55,269 nucleotides of DNA from Hyphomicrobiales bacterium (lineage in GTDB: Bacteria > Pseudomonadota > Alphaproteobacteria > Rhizobiales > Rhizobiaceae), in contig UCMT01000016.1 in assembly GCA_900473795.1 (NCBI GenBank), positions 1-55,269 on the forward strand. The letters run 5' to 3'. Below, piece by piece: positions 36,322 to 44,009 of the stretch (positions are counted from its first letter, which is position 1; every line of letters starts with the position of its first letter). Made by a program: the position numbers and the translations under genes. The notes beneath the pieces are model-generated. The model ran no database searches, had not been told where the DNA came from, and saw only the letters and a program-made list of their open reading frames with translations.

Positions 36322-36344
36322 AGCCTGCGGCCAATCGCAGGGCT
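36322..36344 (-). terminator. Possible hairpin end of the polysaccharide operon
   Basis: Just past the last gene of the leftward operon, AGCCCTGCG (36344-36336) and CGCAGGCT (36329-36322) can pair with one bulged base. No T-tract follows, so any termination would need Rho or a processing role. Confidence 0.3.
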
Positions 36345-36348
36345 CGGG

Positions 36349-37308
36349 TCAGTTGACGCCTGAACCGGACTTCACGCGCCAGTTCGGCCGGCCGAGCCCG
36401 AAAGGCCATCCGATGACGTCGCGATCGTTGAAATAGATCACTTCCTTCAGATCCGGAAACTGGGCGTCCTTGGCGGTCGCTGTTTGGATCCACGGCTGCA
36501 TGTAGTTGGCGTCACCCTCATATCCGAGCTCCGCCACCCAGATCGGCTTCTTGAACGGCGCCACCCGCTCATAGCCCGGCTTCAAGGCCTCCGTGAAGGT
36601 CCTGGGCGCACCATGCTGCCGGATGTCATAGTCCTGCAGGCCAAAGACCGAGAGACCGACGAGGTCGACATAGTCATCGCCGGGATAGTATTTCTCCAGG
36701 CCCTCCAGCCCTTTCGGGGACCACATGATCTGGACCGTCGGCGTGTCCTTGCGGAATTGATCGGCAACCTTCTTGTAGGCCTTGATATAGTCCTGCGGGG
36801 GCCAGTCAGCCCACGAGAATCGGCCGGATTTGTCCTCCATTTCCTGACCCCAGCGGATGATCACGGGGCTTTTCAAGGTCTTCACCACAGCGGAAATGGC
36901 CCTGATGTTGGCGTCATAGCCTCCGGCCAGCACCTTCTGGCGCAAGTCGTCGGAACTGAGCCGCCAATCTTCGTTCCAGGACCATGGTTCGATAGTGATC
37001 AGGAGCTTGCGTTTCCGCTGCAGGGCGTATTCGTCGGCGATGCTCAGGGTTGCAAGATCGACGTCTTCCCACGGCAAAAACAGGGCTTCGGTTTCGACAC
37101 CGCTCTGCGTGCTGAAATCGCCATAGGGGTCGTAGGCCCCGAATTTCGTCGCGTTTGGGTGCAGCATCGGCCGCTTGTCGACGACGACCGCTTTGACACC
37201 CGTGTCCTCGGCATATGCCGGCGACGGGGCCGCGCCGGTGATGATGGGCGTGACGGGCATCAGCAAAAGCGCGCCTCCCGCCACGGTTCTTACAAGTCTG
37301 TGTGTCAT
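36349..37308 (-). CDS. Exported GH26-like glycoside hydrolase
   Basis: A 319-residue protein with a signal peptide (about 1-33, cut near AYA-EDT) and a TIM-barrel glycosidase pattern of the GH26 mannanase-like group. Candidate catalytic acids are E156 in IIRWGQEMED and E260 in IWVAELGYEGD; W153 and R152 fit the strand-4 motif. It probably cuts or trims the polymer made by the upstream synthase, as many synthase operons carry a matching periplasmic hydrolase. GGAGG lies 5 bases before the ATG, inside the preceding gene, from which it is separated by one base. It is the last gene of the six-gene leftward operon. Confidence 0.82.
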   Translation of the reverse strand: MTHRLVRTVAGGALLLMPVTPIITGAAPSPAYAEDTGVKAVVVDKRPMLHPNATKFGAYDPYGDFSTQSGVETEALFLPWEDVDLATLSIADEYALQRKRKLLITIEPWSWNEDWRLSSDDLRQKVLAGGYDANIRAISAVVKTLKSPVIIRWGQEMEDKSGRFSWADWPPQDYIKAYKKVADQFRKDTPTVQIMWSPKGLEGLEKYYPGDDYVDLVGLSVFGLQDYDIRQHGAPRTFTEALKPGYERVAPFKKPIWVAELGYEGDANYMQPWIQTATAKDAQFPDLKEVIYFNDRDVIGWPFGLGRPNWRVKSGSGVN

Positions 37309-37309
37309 G

Positions 37310-37510
37310 TCAGCCTCCTTGGCTGGACCGACCGTTGTGGCTCTCCATGAGCCTGTTCAGGTCCGGTGAGACAGCATCTCCTCTTGAGTTCGGTGTGTTT
37401 ATCCTCAGCAGCATATTCGTCGTCTCGGCGTGAGCAGCCAGCAGCAACGTTCCGATCAGCATTCCGCTTACCGAAAGCGCTGTGATGGTAACTCCCGCGA
37501 CTTTAATCAT
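37310..37510 (-). CDS. Small exported protein in the polysaccharide operon
   Basis: Unrecognised 66-residue protein. Residues 1-28 form a signal peptide (VAGVTITALSVSGMLIGTLL, predicted cut after AHA), leaving a polar mature peptide of about 38 residues with Asn, Ser and Gly. The ATG at 37510 overlaps the ugd end by 8 bases and has GGAG upstream; the GH26-like gene begins one base after its stop. Such close packing indicates a real, co-translated gene. Longer in-frame starts (to 37726) lie inside ugd and are unlikely. Confidence 0.65.
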   Translation of the reverse strand: MIKVAGVTITALSVSGMLIGTLLLAAHAETTNMLLRINTPNSRGDAVSPDLNRLMESHNGRSSQGG

Positions 37511-38966
37511 GGTCAAGCTCCTTCCTGTCGTTGGTGTTGCTTTTTCTGACGAAACTCGCGTCGAAGAGGTTGCGGGTACCATTGCGAACCTCGGTGCCGG
37601 GCGGGATGTAGAGGGCGCGGCGATTGATCCTGATGACGCGTTCCTCGGGGGGGCGCCTGGCGGGGTAGCCAACCCGCTCGACGGTGAAGCCGTAGCTGTT
37701 GACCAGCGTGTCGACGTCGTAGACACCGCGGAGATCGAGTAGTACGCGCCGGTTCATTGTCGCGCCGAGCCGTTTGAAATCGAGGTTTCGAAGACATTGC
37801 CAATCCGTCATCAAGACGATCGCGTCGGCGTCCTCGGCGCATTCATACGGGCTGCTGGAAAATGTCACGTCACGCAGCAGTGCGTGCGCGTTCTTCATGC
37901 CTCTCGGATCGAAGGCATGCACGAGCGCTCCTGCGCTTTGCAGCGCGTTGATGAACGTCAGCGACGGAGCGTTGCGCATATCGTCGGTCCCCGCCTTGAA
38001 CGTCAGGCCGAGCACGGCGATTTTCTTGGATTGCAGGGGTTCGCCCAGCAGCCTGCTTAGCCGGCGCGCCAGCGTGCGCTTGCGCGAGGTATTGGAAGCG
38101 ATGGTTTCCTCGACCAGACGCAACGAAACGCCGCATTCCTGCGCCGTGCGCAGCAGCGCCACGGTGTCCTTCGGAAAACAGGAGCCGCCATAACCGGGAC
38201 CGGCCTTCAGGAAGGCATCGCCGATGCGCTTGTCCAGACCCATGCCGAGCGCGATTTCGTCGACATTGGCGCCGACCTTCTCGCAGAGGTCGGCCATCTC
38301 GTTGATGAAAGTGATCTTCGTCGCGAGGAAGGCATTGGCAGCATATTTGGTGAGTTCGGCGCTGCGGCGCGTGGTTGCGATGACCGGCACGCCCATGTCC
38401 GCGAGCGGCTGGTAGAGCGCGCAAAGCAGCGCCCTTGCCCGGTCGCTGTCGCAGCCGATGAGCACCCGGTCGGGCCTTTCAAAATCGGCGACCGCCGAAC
38501 CTTCCCGCAGGAATTCGGGATTTGAAGCAACGTCGAATTCGATGTCGGTCCGAGCGGACCGCATCAATGCTTCAAGTCTCTCGCTGGTACCGACCGGCAC
38601 GGTTGATTTGGTGACGATCAATGCGAGCCCGGACAATGCCAAAGCGATCTGCCGGGCGGCCGTGAACACATAGGACAGATCCGCATCGCCATCATGATCG
38701 CCGGCCGGGGTGCCAACGGCGATGAAGATGATTTCGGCGCCCCGAACTGCGCTCTCGAGGTCGATCGTGAACTGAAGATGTCCGGATTCGAGATTTGATG
38801 CCACGAGATTGGTAAGGCCAGGCTCGAATATCGCGACCTCGCCGCAGTTGAGCGCCTCGATTCGCGTGGCGTCTATGTCGACGCAAACAACATCATGCCC
38901 CCAGGCGGCAAGGCATGTTCCGCTGACGAGGCCGACATACCCTGTTCCGATGATAGCAATTTTCAT
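37503..38966 (-). CDS. ugd: UDP-glucose 6-dehydrogenase
   Basis: Oxidises UDP-glucose twice with NAD to UDP-glucuronate. The Rossmann loop is G7-T-G-Y-V-G12, the catalytic thiol is C263 in PGYGGSCFPKD, and FLREGSA, KYAANAFLATKI and GLTFKAGTDD are the other family blocks. At 487 residues it is about 50 longer than usual, because of a basic, polar C-terminal tail. ATG 38966 has AGGAAAC upstream. Within the operon it supplies UDP-glucuronate to the Uxs-type decarboxylase encoded three genes upstream. Confidence 0.94.
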   Translation of the reverse strand: MKIAIIGTGYVGLVSGTCLAAWGHDVVCVDIDATRIEALNCGEVAIFEPGLTNLVASNLESGHLQFTIDLESAVRGAEIIFIAVGTPAGDHDGDADLSYVFTAARQIALALSGLALIVTKSTVPVGTSERLEALMRSARTDIEFDVASNPEFLREGSAVADFERPDRVLIGCDSDRARALLCALYQPLADMGVPVIATTRRSAELTKYAANAFLATKITFINEMADLCEKVGANVDEIALGMGLDKRIGDAFLKAGPGYGGSCFPKDTVALLRTAQECGVSLRLVEETIASNTSRKRTLARRLSRLLGEPLQSKKIAVLGLTFKAGTDDMRNAPSLTFINALQSAGALVHAFDPRGMKNAHALLRDVTFSSSPYECAEDADAIVLMTDWQCLRNLDFKRLGATMNRRVLLDLRGVYDVDTLVNSYGFTVERVGYPARRPPEERVIRINRRALYIPPGTEVRNGTRNLFDASFVRKSNTNDRKELDHD

Positions 38967-38991
38967 CTGGTTGTTTCCTTTGATTCTTTCG

Positions 38992-40854
38992 TCATGAAAT
39001 GCCACGCCATCTGATCTTGAAACGCGTAATCTTGACCTGGGACCCCCCTTGGCCTGCCCCAGCGACAGCAAAGTGTGTTTCGGTAAAAGTGATGATGTCT
39101 TGCCCGTATGCGACCGCTTCGAGGCCGGGCACACCGCGCGAGTAGATGGCGTTGCCGGTCACGACGAGACACGTCGCCAGTGTTGCGGCGGTGGCTAGGC
39201 CTCTCGTCGATGTGGAGAACAGTGGAAGGCCGTTTTCTCGGGCGTGGCCGATGATGATGACGGCGAGCACCGAGGCATAGACGATCGAATTCACGATCGC
39301 GAAGAGATAGTAGCCCTGGGCTGAGCCCGGATCGGAAACAAGCAGCGCGGTTGCCGCGGAGGAAACCGACATCGCGACATAGGGGGCGAGCACCCGCAAT
39401 GGCGGGTAGGCGGCGGTCTTGCCATCCTTCGGCGTGATCCGGAAATCGACGAAGGACCCCGTGATCTGGTCGCGAACGGCAAGCAGGGAGCCGGCCAGTG
39501 ACCATGGCCAGCGCGAAAGCAAGAATACCGCCGCTTCCCAGCCGAGAACCTTGGCGTTGTATGGCCTGAATGTTCCGGTGGAGCGCCAATAGAAAGCCAG
39601 CCCAATCAGCACGATCGACAGGGGCAGGATATGCGTCAGGAAATCCGGATAGGCGACATTGACGAAGTTGCGGCCCGTTGCCAGCGCTATGATCGGCAAC
39701 AGGAACATCGCCGCCATGAAGAGCGAGAACAGCGGATACCACAGCTGCGAGAACAGGAACTGGAATTGCAGTTTGCCTGAAAGGCTCGGCACATAGTCCT
39801 TGGAATAGCGAAGGAGGATCGTGACAAGGCTTCGCGACCACTGGAACTCCTGAACGGCGAGATCGGCGAAGGTGCGGGGACCTTCGCCGTGGGCGATTGC
39901 ATCGATGGCGTGAACGCCCTTCCATCGGCCGGCGTTCATCAGGAGGGTGGTCGAATGATCCTCCGCCAGTTCGGGACCGAGACCACCGATTTGCTTGAGT
40001 GCCGCCGTTCGCACGGCGTAATGCGATCCAATACAAAGCGGCGCCCAGCCGTTGTTGTAGCCGATCTGCAGGCAGCCATGCATGCTGGCTTCCGCCTGTA
40101 GCCGTCCGCGTGCGGCCCAGCTTTCCGAAGCGTTGGAATCGCAAATGCTCGGAGCCGACACGTAGCCCACGGCCGGATCCGCGAATGGCCGCATGATCTC
40201 GCGCAGATATGTCATGTCCGGCACGTGGTCCGCATCGAACTGGCAGACAAAATCGTACCGGGCATAGCCGTAATGATCGTAGAAATAGGCAAGATTGCCT
40301 TCCTTGCAGCGCGTGCGCCGCGGCCAGGTCTTGCGGTGATAGGCCTCCACGCCCCGACGGGTCGAGATGAAGATACCGTGGCGCTCGCACCAGGTGATCG
40401 TCTCGGGATCGGGCGCCTCATCCGCGAGCCAGACGTCATAATCATAGTCGATCTGGTCAAGCATTGCGTTCAGCGTCTTGCGAACAACCCTGAACGGCTC
40501 GGATGGCGCCTTGGTAACGACCATTGCGATGCGCCCCGGGACGCGTTGCGCCGGGATCGGCCGTGCCTGCCGGCTGCTGCCAAACAGATAGATGAAGTAA
40601 GCCGGCAGCAGCGTTATCCACGCCATGATCAGTGTCAGCGTTGCAAAAGGGATCGTGGCGATGAAATGCTCAGGCCGGAACCACCATTGCCAGAACCAGA
40701 CCAGGGCTGCGAGCCAGGCCAAAACGCCCGCACCATATGCGATGCGCCGCTCTGCCGCGAACACGGGGACCAGTATCTCGGGCGCTTTACGCTTCATGGT
40801 GCGCTCTTGCGCACCTGCTGACCTCGCCCGGGCCTGGTCACGCGACAGCGTCAT
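38992..40854 (-). CDS. Membrane processive GT2 glycosyltransferase (cellulose-synthase-like)
   Basis: Predicted polysaccharide polymerase of 620 residues: two N-terminal helices (about 38-92), a cytoplasmic GT-A domain (about 108-345) and at least five C-terminal helices. The donor-binding DxD is D207-A-D209 in VCQFDADHVP, the catalytic base is in AED (297-299), and the acceptor motif reads Q335-E-F-Q338-W339, where most processive synthases have QxxRW. No PilZ domain is attached. ATG 40854 has GGAGGT upstream and overlaps the epimerase gene by 17 bases. Its operon supplies UDP-pentoses, so an arabinose- or xylose-containing polymer is the likely product. That is inference. Confidence 0.87.
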   Translation of the reverse strand: MTLSRDQARARSAGAQERTMKRKAPEILVPVFAAERRIAYGAGVLAWLAALVWFWQWWFRPEHFIATIPFATLTLIMAWITLLPAYFIYLFGSSRQARPIPAQRVPGRIAMVVTKAPSEPFRVVRKTLNAMLDQIDYDYDVWLADEAPDPETITWCERHGIFISTRRGVEAYHRKTWPRRTRCKEGNLAYFYDHYGYARYDFVCQFDADHVPDMTYLREIMRPFADPAVGYVSAPSICDSNASESWAARGRLQAEASMHGCLQIGYNNGWAPLCIGSHYAVRTAALKQIGGLGPELAEDHSTTLLMNAGRWKGVHAIDAIAHGEGPRTFADLAVQEFQWSRSLVTILLRYSKDYVPSLSGKLQFQFLFSQLWYPLFSLFMAAMFLLPIIALATGRNFVNVAYPDFLTHILPLSIVLIGLAFYWRSTGTFRPYNAKVLGWEAAVFLLSRWPWSLAGSLLAVRDQITGSFVDFRITPKDGKTAAYPPLRVLAPYVAMSVSSAATALLVSDPGSAQGYYLFAIVNSIVYASVLAVIIIGHARENGLPLFSTSTRGLATAATLATCLVVTGNAIYSRGVPGLEAVAYGQDIITFTETHFAVAGAGQGGSQVKITRFKIRWRGIS

Positions 40855-41830
40855 GCTTGACCTCCAGCCCGAAGGTCGGGGCAGCGGTTCGAATGATCGT
40901 TTCGATGTCCGAGAAACGGGGGGTAAAGTGCAATTCGGACGCGGCCAAGCTCAGATCCGAGTAAAGTGCTGGTGGATCACCCTCGCGCCTTGCCTCGCGA
41001 CGCACGGGGACGCGCCGCTGCGTCAGCCGTTCGATCGTATCGATGACCTGTTGCACGGAGGTGCCCCGGCCGGAACCCAGGTTCACCATCATGTTGTTGC
41101 CGCCGGCGGTCAGGTGCTGGACTGCCGACACATGTGCCTGGGCGAGATCCGTCACGTGGACATAGTCGCGAATGCACGTACCGTCGGGCGTATCATAGTC
41201 GTTGCCGAAGACGGTCAGTTCGGGGATTCGGCCTGCCGCCGCCATGAGGGCGCGGGGGATGAGATGGGTTTCCGGATCGTGCCGCTCGCGAAGCTCACCG
41301 TCGATATCGGCGCCGGCGGCATTGAAATAGCGCAGCGCGACGTAGTGGATTTTATAGGCCGAAGCATAGTCCTTCAGCATCATTTCACCGATCAGCTTGG
41401 TGCGCCCGTAAGGATTTATCGGGGCCTGCGGGCTACGCTCGGCAACCGGCAGTTCCGCCGGGATCCCATAGGTGGCGCAGCTACTCGAAAAGACGATATT
41501 CCGGAGCTTGATGTCCACGCAGGTATCAAGCAGGGAGAGGATGCCGGCGACATTGTTGTTATAATATTTGCGCGGATCGGTGATGGATTCGCCGACATAG
41601 GCCGATGCAGCGAAATGAATGACGCAGGCCGGCTGCCAGAGTTTGATCGCATGTTTCAATTGGTCCCGGTCGCGCACGTCACCGCGGACGAGCGGGCCCC
41701 ATTTTACATTCTCCTTGGATCCCGTTGTGAGATTGTCATAGGCGACGGGCGTAAAACCAGACTGATGCAAAAGTTTAGAAGTATGGCTGCCAATATAACC
41801 AGCGCCCCCGGTGACGAGAACAGTATCCAC
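40838..41830 (-). CDS. GalE-like NAD-dependent UDP-sugar epimerase, probable UDP-xylose 4-epimerase
   Basis: Extended short-chain dehydrogenase of 330 residues that would invert C4 of a UDP-sugar. The glycine-rich loop is GGAGYIGS (8-15); FSSSCATYG holds the catalytic Ser/Thr region, and NPYGRTK carries the Tyr-x3-Lys pair. GalE, Uxe and UDP-GlcA epimerases share these features; the neighbouring Uxs and Ugd genes make UDP-xylose to UDP-arabinose the best reading. The start is GTG at 41830, preceded by GAGG. It lies 11 bases after the Uxs stop and overlaps the GT2 start by 17 bases. Confidence 0.85.
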   Translation of the reverse strand: MDTVLVTGGAGYIGSHTSKLLHQSGFTPVAYDNLTTGSKENVKWGPLVRGDVRDRDQLKHAIKLWQPACVIHFAASAYVGESITDPRKYYNNNVAGILSLLDTCVDIKLRNIVFSSSCATYGIPAELPVAERSPQAPINPYGRTKLIGEMMLKDYASAYKIHYVALRYFNAAGADIDGELRERHDPETHLIPRALMAAAGRIPELTVFGNDYDTPDGTCIRDYVHVTDLAQAHVSAVQHLTAGGNNMMVNLGSGRGTSVQQVIDTIERLTQRRVPVRREARREGDPPALYSDLSLAASELHFTPRFSDIETIIRTAAPTFGLEVKHDAVA

Positions 41831-41841
41831 CTCGTCACCTC

Positions 41842-42870
41842 TCAGTTATTTGCCGCCGCATGTCGCAGGACCTGGTCGAAATGGTCGATGGTCGTCAGAA
41901 GGCCATCGTCGATGTCGACGTGCGGGTGCCAGCCGAGCTGTGCGGCCGCGCGGCCGATGTCCGGCCGGCGTTGCTTGGGATCGTCAACGGCAGCAAGCAT
42001 ATGGACGATCGGAGATTTCGAGTTGGTGAGATGAATGATGCGCTTCGCCAGGTCGATCATCGTCAGCTCGGTAGGATTGCCGAGATTGATGGGGCCGGTG
42101 ACGTCCGGTGACGAGTGGAAGAGTTTCATGAACCCGCCAATCAGATCGTCGACGTAGCAGAAAGAGCGGGTCTGCAATCCGGATCCGTAGATGGTTATCG
42201 GTGCATTGCGCAGCGCCTGGACGATGAAATTCGAAATGACACGCCCGTCATCGGGGCGCATGCGCGGTCCGTAGGTGTTGAAAATCCGCGCGACCTTGAT
42301 CTTCAGGCCATAGAGGCGGTGAAAGTCGAAAAACTGGGTCTCGGCGCAGCGCTTTCCTTCGTCATAGCAGGCTCGAGGCCCGGTCGTGCTGACATTGCCG
42401 AGATAGTCTTCGCGCTGTGGCGACACGAGCGGATCACCATACACTTCCGATGTCGATGCCTGGATAATGGTTGCATCACGGCGACGGGCAAGCTCCAGCA
42501 GGTTTCGGGCGCCGACAATATTGGTGAAGAGCGTACCGACAGGATCGGCCTGATAGGCGGGCGGCGATGCCGGGCTTGCAAAATTGAAGATGGCATCGAC
42601 CTTGACGTTGATTGGTGACCGGATGTCGTGCCGTCTGAACGTGAACTGCGGCAGGTCGAGCAGATGCTTGATGTTTTCGATGCGCCCCGTTGAGAGATCG
42701 TCGGCGCAGATGACGTCGTAGTCTGCTGCCAGCAGCGATTCACACAGATGCGAGCCCAGAAAACCCGCGCCCCCGGCGACAAGTACTTTCTTGAGTTTTT
42801 TACTCTTGTTACTGGGAAATTGTAGAATATTTTCAGTAATACCCACTTTGGGTTTGCCTGTTCGCGCCAT
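41842..42870 (-). CDS. UDP-glucuronate decarboxylase (UDP-xylose synthase) family protein
   Basis: Extended SDR of 342 residues that would convert UDP-glucuronate to UDP-xylose. Marks of the Uxs subgroup are GGAGFLGS (33-40), FNFASPASPPAY (95-106), ASTSEVYGDP (138-147), catalytic Y169-x3-K173 in ACYDEGKRCAE, and RIFNTYGPRMRPDDGR. A 27-residue N-terminal extension precedes the Rossmann fold. It is the first gene of the operon; GGAG sits 8 bases before the ATG. The upstream 665 bases hold a tandem CCCCAAAATT motif. Confidence 0.9.
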   Translation of the reverse strand: MARTGKPKVGITENILQFPSNKSKKLKKVLVAGGAGFLGSHLCESLLAADYDVICADDLSTGRIENIKHLLDLPQFTFRRHDIRSPINVKVDAIFNFASPASPPAYQADPVGTLFTNIVGARNLLELARRRDATIIQASTSEVYGDPLVSPQREDYLGNVSTTGPRACYDEGKRCAETQFFDFHRLYGLKIKVARIFNTYGPRMRPDDGRVISNFIVQALRNAPITIYGSGLQTRSFCYVDDLIGGFMKLFHSSPDVTGPINLGNPTELTMIDLAKRIIHLTNSKSPIVHMLAAVDDPKQRRPDIGRAAAQLGWHPHVDIDDGLLTTIDHFDQVLRHAAANN

Positions 42871-43535
42871 GACTCAGCTCCCGCCTGGACTACACAAAAC
42901 CAGATGTCGTACGCAGATCTCCCCCAAAATTCTGTGGGCGGATAAATACCGATCCCCAAAATTTAAGGGTGCAGAAACGCCGAATCACGGAATACTCGGG
43001 GGAGAGCGCGAGACTTGGACAGGTTCTGCCGCTAATGCGGATGAAAAAGTCAGATCGAAGGGCGCGATCCGATTAAGTAAAAAATGGTTACCTATACATT
43101 AACTGGATTATGCGCGCGATTATGAAAGAAGTCAAAGACGATTTGGGATTTTCTTAAGCACCGGAAAAAACACACTTTTCCGGTACCACAATGAGACAGG
43201 GCAATTAGGTCTTCAGCGAATCTCTACTTGTCTTTGCGTACTAATACTTATCCTGCAGTCCCGGCCGCGTTGAGCGCGCAGAAGTATTGAGTCGACGGCG
43301 AGCACCTGTGCGCCCGGATATTTCTAATGAAAGAGGTTGCGAACAGAAGATTGTTCTGCCTAAAGAAGTGCGCGCTGTGCCAATTCTGTGCATCCGACCA
43401 GATTTCGTACAATGGCTGAAATTTCTTCACTATGTTATTCGATCGTTTATTTGAAGAAATTCTAATAAAGCTCTTGTTAAGGATGTGATGAAATACTGAG
43501 AACCGATACAGGCGTCGATCGGTCGTGGGGCAAGG
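42871..43535. promoter_or_regulatory. AT-rich divergent control region of the polysaccharide operon
   Basis: No convincing gene in these 665 bases. Two copies of CCCCAAAATT, each followed within 2-4 bases by GGG, lie at 42922-42938 and 42954-42969, 32 bases apart (about three helical turns) and 50-100 bases before the Uxs start. An inverted repeat ACCGGAAAA (43160-43168) and TTTTCCGGT (43176-43184) lies further out. The remainder is AT-rich and free of long open frames apart from one weak leftward frame (43248-43541). It probably holds promoters for the leftward operon and the rightward lipoprotein. Confidence 0.55.
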
Positions 43536-43886
43536 ATGCATTCGAAAAACGGTGAGGCAAACAAGGCGTCTGTAAGGGGGCGGTTTCGCAGCATTTCATG
43601 CGTGATCGCAATCGGTCTCGTTTCCTTGCTTGCATCGTGTTCTTCCGAGCGATCCCTCGACGTGGCCTCTGGCGCTCCGTATCAAGCTCCGAAGAAGGCA
43701 TTGGCTCAGAGCGTCGCTACCGCGGAGGTTCGTGCAAAGCGGCCCCCTTCCGAGAAAAGCGTCAAATATGTTTCGGCCTTGAAGCCGAACACCCGTTTGA
43801 TCGCCTATGGCGAGGGCCCGTACATCTGCTCGCCGAGCGGTTTCGGCCGTACCTCCCGGTGCGTGCCTCGCTGGAGTTTCTACTGA
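43536..43886 (+). CDS. Small putative lipoprotein
   Basis: A 116-residue protein with a basic N-region, a hydrophobic helix (about 20-34) and lipobox L32-A-S-C35. The mature part is polar and ends in a compact Cys-containing motif, GEGPYICSPSGFGRTSRC, of a style I have seen at the ends of other small rhizobial exported proteins; its two Cys could form a disulfide. The function is unknown. GGGG lies 5 bases upstream of the ATG. It is divergent from the polysaccharide operon and convergent with the GT39 gene. Confidence 0.7.
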   Translation: MHSKNGEANKASVRGRFRSISCVIAIGLVSLLASCSSERSLDVASGAPYQAPKKALAQSVATAEVRAKRPPSEKSVKYVSALKPNTRLIAYGEGPYICSPSGFGRTSRCVPRWSFY

Positions 43887-44009
43887 CTTCCAGATGAATG
43901 CTTTTCCTGCGCATGAGCCATCGGCCGACCCGTTGTCGCCTGCGCCACAGGACCGCTATGACCGCACTGCGCTTGGTGGCTCTGGCGCCTTGACGCTAAA
44001 ATCCTTGCG

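Noticed and set aside
43248..43541. Leftward open frame of 97 codons in the AT-rich control region
   Set aside because: No ribosome-binding site, odd composition, no recognisable features, and it overlaps the promoter area of two divergent units.
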